This document shows, piece after piece, positions 6,526 to 12,263 of a stretch of 12,263 nucleotides of DNA. The stretch is from Verrucomicrobia bacterium UBA3214 (GTDB lineage: Bacteria > Verrucomicrobiota > Kiritimatiellia > RFP12 > UBA1067). The notes under the pieces are model-generated. The model did not search any database. It saw nothing but the letters and a program-made list of their open reading frames with translations, and was not told where the DNA came from. The position numbers and the translations under genes were made by a program. Location: contig DEWI01000067.1 in assembly GCA_002363575.1 (NCBI GenBank), positions 1 to 12,263 on the forward strand, written 5' to 3'. Within the stretch, counting starts at the first letter, position 1. Each line of letters opens with the position of its first letter.

Positions 6526-6747
6526 TCAGCGCGGCATTTCCGCGTCGCGAGGCATATCCCAGTCGTCGATGAACTTGATTGTGAAGACGGCGCTCCAGCC
6601 GGACTTCGGCCACCCCACCGGCTCGCCCGTGATTGGATTGTAGTTCTCGTAGATCGCCTCGCGATGCTCGTTCACCCAGCCGAGCAGCTTCCGGCGGCCG
6701 GCGGCAGGGCCTGGCCGCGGCGGGATGCGCCTTGCTGCGCGCGACTG
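6526..6747 (-). pseudogene. C-terminal remnant of a glycoside hydrolase, probably (alpha/alpha)6-barrel type
   Basis: Directly after the stop of the phosphoesterase, and in the same reading frame, the minus strand reads about 73 open codons to a TGA at 6526. The last 55 or so look like true protein: LLGWVNEHREAIYENYNP, then ITGEPVGWPKSGWSAVFTI, then KFIDDWD. An NYNPxTGxxxxxxxxGWSA pattern near the C-terminus is characteristic of clan GH-G-like enzymes (GH37/GH63 and MGH1-like families), where the WSA helix closes the barrel. There is no start codon and no room for the catalytic domain, so this is the leftover end of a deleted gene. The first 18 or so codons, rich in R, P and A, look like junction or decayed sequence. 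Assignment to a particular GH family is uncertain. Confidence 0.55.
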
Positions 6748-7728
6748 TCAGGAGAAAATGATCTCCTGTCCCAAGAAAAGGAAGTTGCCGCCTACGACAT
6801 ACTCCATCGCCGTGGGCGAGAAGCGGTCGCAGACCGATATGTGGTCGTGGCCGGCGAGTATCGCCTTCAGAAGAGGTTGCGCCTTCAGATATTGCACGAA
6901 ATCCTTCGTCACGGCATCCTTGCACACCGGACTCCATTTGGAAGCGTCCGGCAATACTTTCGGAGATGTCTTGTTCCAGAATCTGGTGGCCGCGCGCCAG
7001 ATATTTGGCGTGTTGAAAGGGCAATGCTGGCAGAGGACGATCGGGAGGCCCTTGGAGACTTCGCTCTGGAAGCGCGTCGCCTGCGCCGCGCTGACAGTCC
7101 CGAAAACATTGTCGAGCGTGACGAAGTTCACGCCGTTGACCACCGTGGAGGCCAAATCGACATCAAACGGATACGCGGCGGAAAGCTTCGCGCGCGACTC
7201 GTGCTTGAAAGCATCGGTCTCCTTGTCGCGCGGCTGGCCGTAGTAGTACTCGTGATTGCCGAGTGCGCCGAACATCATCGCGCCGCCTTCGCCGTAGTAC
7301 TTCCTGACGAGATCGAAATTGGCCTCGCTCTGGAAGTCGATCAAATCGCCGGTGTGCAAAACGTAATCGACATGCTCCTTCGCCCACGCGAGCGAATCCG
7401 CGAGCGCCTGCTCCTGGAATCCCCCGAAGACGCGCGCGCGGCGGCGCGCCTGCCTGCGCGTCCATTCGCTTTCCGTCGGATAGGCGGCGGTCAGGTGCGT
7501 ATCTGAAATATGGAGAAGCGAGAACGGCTTTTCCGCGCCTGCTTCGATATGCTGGCATACGAGCGAAAGACGCTCGAATCGCCCGCGGCCGGCGAAAAGG
7601 CCGGGCTGGCCGGCGACGCCGGGTGCGGCGGATTCGTCGGCCGCATGCAAGCGCGATGCCGCGATCAATGCGCAGGCGGCAACGCCGCCCGCGAGGAAAT
7701 CGCGCCGCGAGATTCCCTGCCGCTGCAT
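6748..7728 (-). CDS. Tat-exported metallophosphoesterase (calcineurin-like)
   Basis: A 326-residue protein beginning with a clear twin-arginine signal, SRRDFLAGG (7-15), followed by a hydrophobic stretch and a likely cleavage after the LHA at 27-29, so it should be exported folded. The binuclear metal site of calcineurin-like phosphoesterases is complete: SDTH (75-78), GDLID (127-131), GNHE (157-160), QH (234-235) and GHDH (293-296). Such enzymes cut phosphomono- or diesters; the substrate is unknown. The start is ATG 7728, whose first base overlaps the previous stop (TGATG). An AGGAGGGAAG site lies in the last codons of the upstream gene, and a longer reading would remove the Tat leader from the N-terminus. 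It is translationally coupled to a second phosphoesterase with no evident similarity beyond the metal motifs. A glycosidase remnant follows its stop. Confidence 0.92.
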   Translation of the reverse strand: MQRQGISRRDFLAGGVAACALIAASRLHAADESAAPGVAGQPGLFAGRGRFERLSLVCQHIEAGAEKPFSLLHISDTHLTAAYPTESEWTRRQARRRARVFGGFQEQALADSLAWAKEHVDYVLHTGDLIDFQSEANFDLVRKYYGEGGAMMFGALGNHEYYYGQPRDKETDAFKHESRAKLSAAYPFDVDLASTVVNGVNFVTLDNVFGTVSAAQATRFQSEVSKGLPIVLCQHCPFNTPNIWRAATRFWNKTSPKVLPDASKWSPVCKDAVTKDFVQYLKAQPLLKAILAGHDHISVCDRFSPTAMEYVVGGNFLFLGQEIIFS

Positions 7729-9272
7729 CACTTCCCTCCTTTCGCTTCGCAGACGAGAGCCTTGCCGCGCGCGCCGAAACAATTGAGCGGCGCTACGGAG
7801 AAGCGCACGTCGCCGGCGCCAAGCTCGGCGTCGCGGAAATAGCACCAATGCGTCGATTTCGCCTTCGCGTGCGCCGCCGAATGGTTGAACCCCTCGGCGA
7901 GAATGCGCTTCATGCAGCTTTTGCCGTCGGCGGATGTCGCCGTGAATTCCAGCGAATACAGCCGCGCGGCGGGATCCGGCGGAACCGGCGGCGCCGTGAC
8001 TTTGAAACCGGGCTTCGACTCCGCCTCTATTCTCTCTTTGCCGTCATTCGACTTTCCGCCGCGCGTCTTGACTTTCTGACGGGCGACGGAAAGCGCGGCG
8101 CCTTCCGGAAACTGCGGGGCGCGAAGCTTCTTCGCATGCTCCGCGAATGCGAAAGGCCGCGACTCGGCGGCGGGAAGCGGCATCACCCACTCGGGACCGA
8201 GCTCCAGCCCGGAGAGGAATTCGCGCCTTTTCACGACGATGCAATCGTCATACACGCTCCACAGCATCCCGTTGCGGCAATCTCCGCCGGAAATCTTCTT
8301 GCGGGTTTTCACGGCGTCGATGCGCCATCCGTCTTTCGTCGTGGCGCCTGTATTCTCGAAGCCTTCCGGGGCGTATTCATCATACGGCATTCCCGTGTAG
8401 CGCAGCGAGCCGGTGCCGACGGATGTGAACGCGCCCTGCCAGATCGAACGCTCGTCCGTAAGCGGATAGTGCGAATGCCCGGAAAACGCGATCGCGTTCG
8501 GAAACGCCGAAAGCGTCTTCGTCGTGAAGCCCCTGTCGTGCCCCCAGGCCCACGGGCCGTAGCACGTGTCCTTGAGATGCGGATGCTGCACGTAGAAGAA
8601 CGGCAAGGACGGATTCAGCAGCTTCTTCGCGTTCGCCTCGAGAAACGGCCCGATCAGCGAGAAATTGGAGTTGCTGTTCGCTCCGCCCGCCTGCGCGGCG
8701 TCCCAGTGCGAACCGATGAACGTGTAGCCCTTGATGTTCTTCGCGTAGATCGGCGAATATTCTTCGTGGAAGGCCCTGTCCCACCACGCGCGCATGTCGT
8801 GCTGCAGGATGTGCTTGACGCGCTCTTCCTTGTCGGGATATTTCTTCTCCGCGACATGGCCGTACCGCCAACCTATCCAATCGTGGTTGCCGTTCACGAA
8901 AACCTTCTCGATCCGGCGGCCGTCAGGGTATTTGTCTTCCGGGAAGACGGAATACCACGCATCCGCGACGGCCATGAGATTCTCGTCCAAGCCCTTGTCC
9001 GCCATGTCGCCGGCGATGACCACGGCATCGACATTCTGGCGCCTGAACCATTCAAGCGTGTGCTTGAACATCAGATTGTTGCCGCCGCCCTCCATCTTCT
9101 CGTCCGCGCCCACGTGGGTAATGTGGATGTCGGAAACGACGCCAAATCTGAGACGCGGCCTGCCGGACGCCGCGAAGCCCGACGCCGCCGCGAAGAAACG
9201 GTTGCCGGCGAACGCCCCGAGCGCGGAAAACGCCGCGCCGCCCAGCAAAAACTGCTTGCGTGTAATATCCAT
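7728..9272 (-). CDS. Exported metallophosphoesterase with long C-terminal region
   Basis: A 514-residue protein. The N-terminus TRKQFLLGGAAFSALGAF resembles a Tat leader with the rarer RK in place of RR, so export is probable. The metallophosphoesterase core spans about residues 41-300: SDIH (47-50), GDMAD (88-92), GNHD (128-131), QHPH (229-232) and GHSH (265-268) supply all metal and phosphate ligands. The remaining 200 or so residues form a region with beta-rich stretches, including a KVTAPPVPPDPAARLYSLEF segment that may be a small immunoglobulin-like or fibronectin-like module; this is inference. ATG 9272 is chosen over an upstream in-frame start because AAAGGAAAG lies just before it and it exposes the leader. 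It is the first gene of a two-gene operon from an extended -10 promoter. Substrate unknown; candidates include nucleotides, sugar phosphates and phosphodiesters. Confidence 0.9.
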   Translation of the reverse strand: MDITRKQFLLGGAAFSALGAFAGNRFFAAASGFAASGRPRLRFGVVSDIHITHVGADEKMEGGGNNLMFKHTLEWFRRQNVDAVVIAGDMADKGLDENLMAVADAWYSVFPEDKYPDGRRIEKVFVNGNHDWIGWRYGHVAEKKYPDKEERVKHILQHDMRAWWDRAFHEEYSPIYAKNIKGYTFIGSHWDAAQAGGANSNSNFSLIGPFLEANAKKLLNPSLPFFYVQHPHLKDTCYGPWAWGHDRGFTTKTLSAFPNAIAFSGHSHYPLTDERSIWQGAFTSVGTGSLRYTGMPYDEYAPEGFENTGATTKDGWRIDAVKTRKKISGGDCRNGMLWSVYDDCIVVKRREFLSGLELGPEWVMPLPAAESRPFAFAEHAKKLRAPQFPEGAALSVARQKVKTRGGKSNDGKERIEAESKPGFKVTAPPVPPDPAARLYSLEFTATSADGKSCMKRILAEGFNHSAAHAKAKSTHWCYFRDAELGAGDVRFSVAPLNCFGARGKALVCEAKGGK

Positions 9273-9307
9273 CTGCTTTCCTTTCTCTTCCACGGGTGGA
9301 TGCGGCT

Positions 9308-9336
9308 ATTTTATCAAATCCATTGCGAATCCGCAA
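9308..9336 (-). promoter_or_regulatory. Extended -10 promoter of the phosphoesterase operon
   Basis: Minus strand: TTGCGG (9331-9336; 3 of 6 consensus bases), a 17-bp spacer ending in TGA, then TAAAAT (9308-9313; 5 of 6). The TGn extension supports it. Start expected near 9301, about 30 nt before the ATG at 9272. Confidence 0.6.
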
Positions 9337-9439
9337 CCGCCTCGTCTTCAAGATAGAAAACGGCATAATTGTCATAGCCTCCTGCATGGGCCGCTACGAA
9401 TAAGGCCGCCACGTCCCGCCCGCTCCTCCAGTCGTGCAT
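9314..9439 (-). CDS. Possible 41-residue ORF or gene remnant
   Basis: Minus-strand ATG 9439 with GGGGAG about 10 nt upstream opens a 41-codon frame (MHDWRSGRDVAALF... ending ...AVADSQWI) that stops at the extended -10 of the phosphoesterase promoter. The frame is open from a TAA about 12 codons upstream of the ATG. The middle (AGGYDNYAVFYLEDEA) has a plausible protein composition, but no family is recognised. It may be a small protein, a decayed gene tail, or chance. Confidence 0.22.
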   Translation of the reverse strand: MHDWRSGRDVAALFVAAHAGGYDNYAVFYLEDEAVADSQWI

Positions 9440-9575
9440 TTGGCGGGCGCTCCCCGGCGCCGCACTTGCCGCCTTTGCACAGAGTTAGTTTCCAATCTGC
9501 TTTGTTTTGCAATTTCACCGGACAAATTATGATACAACATTAAACGTCCGGCCACTAGCATTTCGGCGGCAGATA

Positions 9576-9584
9576 TGCTATACT
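9576..9584 (+). promoter_or_regulatory. Extended -10 promoter of the LamG repeat protein
   Basis: TGC-TATACT: hexamer TATACT (9579-9584; 5 of 6) with a TGn extension. No good -35 at 17 bp, which the extension can compensate. A start near 9591 gives an unusually long leader of about 247 nt before the ATG at 9838. Confidence 0.5.
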
Positions 9585-9612
9585 ACAAGTTGCAATAAGG
9601 GTCGGCATCTGT

Positions 9613-9756
9613 ATGCATGGCATTGTGTATAGCCTTTACGGCAGCGCAAAAGGCTCGCTGGAAACGCGAGTAATGTGCGTTTGCCCGAAATTACCCCCCC
9701 CCTCCCCATGTAATATCGTCAAAACGAACGCACGGCTTTGCCGGCGTTGCGTTTAA
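9613..9756 (+). CDS. Possible 47-codon leader ORF containing the poly-C tract
   Basis: ATG 9613 (MHGIVYSLYG...) runs to TAA 9754-9756, with a marginal AAGGG site 11 nt upstream. The C9 run encodes the prolines of KLPPPSP, so a change in its length would shift the frame. The last 11 codons lie inside the 9722-9754 hairpin and the stop is at its base, so a translating ribosome would open it. The peptide itself looks unlike a normal protein (cysteine- and arginine-rich end), so any role would be as a leader. Chance is a real alternative. Confidence 0.25.
   Translation: MHGIVYSLYGSAKGSLETRVMCVCPKLPPPSPCNIVKTNARLCRRCV
9694..9702 (+). repeat. Homopolymeric C9 tract in the leader
   Basis: Nine consecutive C followed by T and CCCC. 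Runs of this length are prone to slipped-strand mispairing and can act as phase-variation switches near surface-protein genes. It lies about 135 nt upstream of the secreted repeat protein and downstream of its likely promoter. Confidence 0.8.
9722..9754 (+). other. Strong leader hairpin 1
   Basis: AAACG-AACGC-a-CGGC pairs with GCCG-GCGTT-g-CGTTT around a TTT loop: 14 base pairs with two single-base bulges (9732 and 9749). No T-run follows on either strand, so it is not a classical terminator. It could be a stability or attenuator element. Confidence 0.6.
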
Positions 9757-9781
9757 TGCATCCGCACTTGTGCGCGATGCA
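9757..9781 (+). other. Strong leader hairpin 2
   Basis: TGCATC-CGCA pairs with TGCG-c-GATGCA around a CTTG tetraloop: 10 base pairs with one bulged C (9775). It follows hairpin 1 after 2 nt and is followed by a T-rich stretch (CTTCCTTTT), which gives it a faint terminator character. Confidence 0.55.
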
Positions 9782-9837
9782 CCGTCTTCCTTTTGACTGA
9801 AACACTGAACGAAAACCAAGCCAAGGATGAAAAAGCC

Positions 9838-12263
9838 ATGAAAAAGAAACAAACGCTATTCGGGAGAAGCGCCGCATTTTTCGCCGCCGCCATCCTCTCG
9901 ACTTCCGCGCTCGCAGGGCTGCTCTACGAGCCGTCCAACTACGCCGCGCGCGAGAACCTGCTCCTCCAGCTCGACGGCATCCGCAACATTGGCATGACGA
10001 AGGCCCACGACAACGCGGCGACGACGTGGGTCGATTTGGCCAAGGGGAACGAAGCGACTTTCGGGAACGTCACCGGTTCTGGCATCACAAGCGAATGGGC
10101 GGACGACGGCTACGTCTTCGGCGGCGGCGAATACGGTATCCTGAAGAACACCATTAATCCCGTCAATTGTTTTACGGTCCAGATAGTCTGTGACATGAAG
10201 CCCTCCGCGCAGAAGTCGAAATATCCCTCGCTTTTGGGCGCGGCGGACGACAAGTGCAACTTCTATACCTACGGCACCGGCAACAGGGTAATGTTCAAGA
10301 CGGCGCTCGGCACCAATGTCGGCTTGGATAACTGGGGCGGCAAGTATTTGACGGCAATGTACTACGAGGCCGGCAAGACGTCGTTCCAGACCGCGACTGG
10401 CACAGCCCCCGCGAAGGGAGAGTCGACCTCTTCGGTCTATGCGCAGACGTTCTGCATCGGCAGCGTGTTCAAGGCATCGGACGCCAACTACGCTAAGGAG
10501 CGCTATCTGAACGGCACCGTAAAGGCGATCCGCATCTACAACAAAATCCTTTCCGCAGCCGAACTCCAGACGAACCGCGAGCTGGACGAGGCGCGTTTCT
10601 TCAACGGTATTCCTGTGACGAACGTCGTCGTCGCGACTGCCGTTGCCGGGCTGAACGGAAACGAGGACGGCTACTACGCGTTCGACGAAAACGGCTACAC
10701 ATTCTCCGCGCCACACAAGGCGACGAAGGACGGCGTGGACTACGCCTGCACGGGCTATACGCTCGAGACATGGAATGGCGAATCGTGGACGAAACCTGTA
10801 TTCACCGCCTCGACGGAGTATGCCGCAAAGGACACCTCCGCCAAGGTGCGCCTCACGTGGCAGTGGCAGCGCACGAGCGGCTCCAAGTCGCCCGACCTCG
10901 ACCCGCTTTTCGACGACTATGTGACTGATGGCCTCATCCTGCATCTCGACGGCATCCGCAACGTCGGCAAGGACAAGGCGCACGACTATTCCGCGCGGCA
11001 GTGGATCGACCTTGCTTCCGGCAACCGCGTGAATTTCGGCAACGCGAGTGGTGCGGGCGTGACGAGCGAATGGGCGGACGACGGCTACGTGTTCGGTGGC
11101 GGCGAAATCGGCAGGCTGGTTGATACCATCAATCCCGGCAACGCATTCACCATCCAGATCGTCTGCGATGTCGACAAGACGGCCTCCTATCAGAAGGCGC
11201 TTTACCCCCACTACTTCGGCGAGAACGGAGACAAGTGCAACTTCTACACCTACAAAGACGACAACAACAACAAGCTCGTATTCCGGGTGAAGGCGGTCGC
11301 CAACGTCTCCGACGCCTCGATCAACCCGTGGAAAGGCCGCCAGAAGTACATCACGGCCCTTTACGACAAGGGCAAGTCGTCGGTGTTCAGCACGGAGACC
11401 GGATCGGTGACGGCCGGCACGACGGAAACGTCTGTCGGAGCGCGCGCCTTCACCATCGCGGGCATCTACAAAAACGCCGCGACAGACCCGGAGCGCTTCC
11501 TCAACGGCACAATAAAGTCGGTCAGGATATACAACAGGGTGCTGACCGCCGAGGAACTCGCGCAGAACCGCGCGGCCGACGAGGCGCGCTTCTTCGGCGC
11601 GGGCGAGTCCGAGCCGGACGTAGTCGTCGCGTCCTCGGTGCGCGGCGTTTCGGGCGACACGCCGGAAGGTGCATACAAGCTTCCGTCGGGCGGCTACACC
11701 TTCACCGCCCCGGCGAGCGTGACCGTCGGCGAAGATTCATATTCCTGCGCGGGCTACACGCTCGAGACTTGGGACGGCGCGGCGTGGGGCGCGGCGGAAA
11801 CACACAGCGGAACTTCTGCCGCGCTCACAGATACAACGGCGAAAGTCCGCCTCACCTGGCAGTGGTCGCACACGGCGGGCCCTGGTTATGACGCGGCGTT
11901 TAACGACTATGTGACGGACGGCCTGATCGTCCATCTCGACGGCATCCGCAACACAGGCGCGCAGGCCGTTCACGACAGCAACGCCAAAACATGGGCCGAC
12001 CTCGCGAATCCCGGTGACTACGCCAGATTCATCATTCCTGACGCCGACTGCGGCTGGACAAGAGACGGCTACTATTTCGACGGCAATTCGTCCGCCTGCT
12101 ACGCAATCATGAATACCGAGAGGACGCTGGGGGCGGCATTTACCGCGCAGGCGGTTCTTGACTTCGACCCTAACAACTCGCACCGCATCAACACCGCCTG
12201 GCCGGCGATCTTCGGAACGACGGCCACGGATAGCGACCACTTCGCGATGTACTACAACCAGAA
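9838..12263 (+). CDS. Secreted LamG-domain repeat protein, 5' part (runs off right edge)
   Basis: 808 complete codons are present, with no stop. Residues 1-26 (MKKKQTLFGRSAAFFAAAIL, ending STSALA) form a Sec signal peptide. The rest is built of large repeats aligned on LDGIRN (aspartates at residues 46, 371 and 701), so the period is 325 then 330 residues; the third copy is cut by the window edge. Each unit has a concanavalin/LamG_3-like domain of about 220 residues. It begins DGLIxHLDGIRN, contains W(V/I/A)DLA and EWADDGYVFGGGE in its first two copies, and ends LNGTxKxxRIYNxxLxxxEL. A domain of about 95 residues follows with YTFxAP, CxGYTLETWxG and AKVRLTWQW. The start has AAGGA 10 nt upstream. 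Likely cell-surface or secreted and binding glycans or proteins; no catalytic residues are seen. The C-terminus, which would show the anchoring mode, lies outside. Confidence 0.88.
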   Translation, partial: MKKKQTLFGRSAAFFAAAILSTSALAGLLYEPSNYAARENLLLQLDGIRNIGMTKAHDNAATTWVDLAKGNEATFGNVTGSGITSEWADDGYVFGGGEYGILKNTINPVNCFTVQIVCDMKPSAQKSKYPSLLGAADDKCNFYTYGTGNRVMFKTALGTNVGLDNWGGKYLTAMYYEAGKTSFQTATGTAPAKGESTSSVYAQTFCIGSVFKASDANYAKERYLNGTVKAIRIYNKILSAAELQTNRELDEARFFNGIPVTNVVVATAVAGLNGNEDGYYAFDENGYTFSAPHKATKDGVDYACTGYTLETWNGESWTKPVFTASTEYAAKDTSAKVRLTWQWQRTSGSKSPDLDPLFDDYVTDGLILHLDGIRNVGKDKAHDYSARQWIDLASGNRVNFGNASGAGVTSEWADDGYVFGGGEIGRLVDTINPGNAFTIQIVCDVDKTASYQKALYPHYFGENGDKCNFYTYKDDNNNKLVFRVKAVANVSDASINPWKGRQKYITALYDKGKSSVFSTETGSVTAGTTETSVGARAFTIAGIYKNAATDPERFLNGTIKSVRIYNRVLTAEELAQNRAADEARFFGAGESEPDVVVASSVRGVSGDTPEGAYKLPSGGYTFTAPASVTVGEDSYSCAGYTLETWDGAAWGAAETHSGTSAALTDTTAKVRLTWQWSHTAGPGYDAAFNDYVTDGLIVHLDGIRNTGAQAVHDSNAKTWADLANPGDYARFIIPDADCGWTRDGYYFDGNSSACYAIMNTERTLGAAFTAQAVLDFDPNNSHRINTAWPAIFGTTATDSDHFAMYYNQ
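10090..10115 (+). repeat. Exact 26-nt direct repeat, copy 1 (copy 2 at 11065-11090)
   Basis: The bases covering codons SEWADDGYV are identical at 10090-10115 and 11065-11090, exactly 975 bases (325 codons) apart. Elsewhere the two repeat units differ at many synonymous and non-synonymous sites, so this patch shows either recent local gene conversion or strong constraint. Confidence 0.85.

Larger units (their letters stand above)
9591..9837 (+). other. Long structured 5' leader of the LamG repeat protein
   Basis: About 247 nt with no recognised gene. It holds: a possible stem AGCCTTT/AAAGGCT (9631-9637 with 9649-9655); an overlapping stem CTCGC/GCGAG (9654-9658 with 9666-9670); a third stem AAACGC/GCGTTT (9662-9667 with 9677-9682) that competes with the second; a run of nine C (9694-9702) followed by T and four more C; a 14-bp hairpin at 9722-9754; and a 10-bp hairpin at 9757-9781. 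A 47-codon ORF spans 9613-9756. No known riboswitch consensus is recognised. The structures suggest control by transcription attenuation or mRNA stability; this is inference. Confidence 0.45.

Noticed and set aside
7623..9356. A 577-codon plus-strand open frame
   Set aside because: It lies antisense to both phosphoesterase genes, is arginine-rich without family motifs, and is a GC-driven shadow of the real minus-strand frames.
9631..9690. Cyclic-di-GMP (GEMM) riboswitch
   Set aside because: A GCGCAAAAGGC stretch looks faintly similar, but the conserved receptor sequences and helix layout of the class are absent.
9722..9754. Rho-independent terminator
   Set aside because: The hairpin is strong, but no T-run follows it on either strand, so it is described only as a leader structure.
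9856..11211. A 451-codon minus-strand open frame
   Set aside because: Antisense to the LamG repeat gene; its apparent repeats mirror the codons of that gene, and it has no export signal or recognised domain.
1..12263. CRISPR array, tRNA, rRNA or transposase gene
   Set aside because: No short regularly spaced repeats, cloverleaf or rRNA-like segments, or transposase motifs were seen on either strand.

Overview
The window is GC-rich, tightly packed bacterial DNA of Gram-negative style: Sec and Tat export signals, a GT-C membrane glycosyltransferase and a very large secreted repeat protein. The repeat protein alternates LamG-like domains with a second, unnamed domain. Together with TATAAT-rich promoters this suggests the Kiritimatiellota/Verrucomicrobiota/Lentisphaerota group, probably a gut or animal-associated member. 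That placement is inference from protein style; no rRNA or marker gene is present.

Layout. (1) Positions 1-3896, all minus strand: a LysR-type regulator, a secreted alpha/beta hydrolase with its own strong promoter, a hexapeptide-repeat sugar O-acetyltransferase translationally coupled to the hydrolase (ATGA overlap), and a GT-C (family 39/PMT_2-like) membrane protein that runs off the left edge and appears to be transcribed leaderless. (2) Positions 3897-4194: a divergent control region with back-to-back -10 boxes forming a perfect palindrome, plus a second extended -10 promoter. (3) Positions 4195-6521, plus strand: a YjdF/DUF2238 membrane protein, a flavin reductase, an iron-sulfur-flavoprotein-like flavodoxin, a 20-codon ORF, and a CxxCxxCC zinc/iron-cluster protein, closely spaced as an operon. 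(4) Positions 6526-6747: a decayed 3' end of a glycoside hydrolase. (5) Positions 6748-9272, minus strand: two secreted calcineurin-like metallophosphoesterases with Tat-type leaders, coupled by a 1-nt stop/start overlap. (6) Positions 9273-9837: a 565-base intergenic region with two divergent extended -10 promoters, a possible 41-residue ORF, and a structured leader containing a C9 tract, a 47-codon ORF and two strong hairpins. (7) Position 9838 to the right edge, plus strand: the first 808 residues of a secreted protein built from units of about 325-330 residues.

How the genes fit together. The LysR gene sits between the hydrolase/acetyltransferase pair and the flavin reductase/iron-sulfur flavoprotein operon, so it is the natural candidate to control one or both. 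The combination resembles small redox/detoxification clusters of anaerobes, but no substrate can be read from sequence. The two phosphoesterases form an exported phosphate-ester-hydrolysis module. The repeat protein is probably surface-exposed and carbohydrate- or protein-binding. The least-described parts are its second domain type and its elaborate 5' leader.
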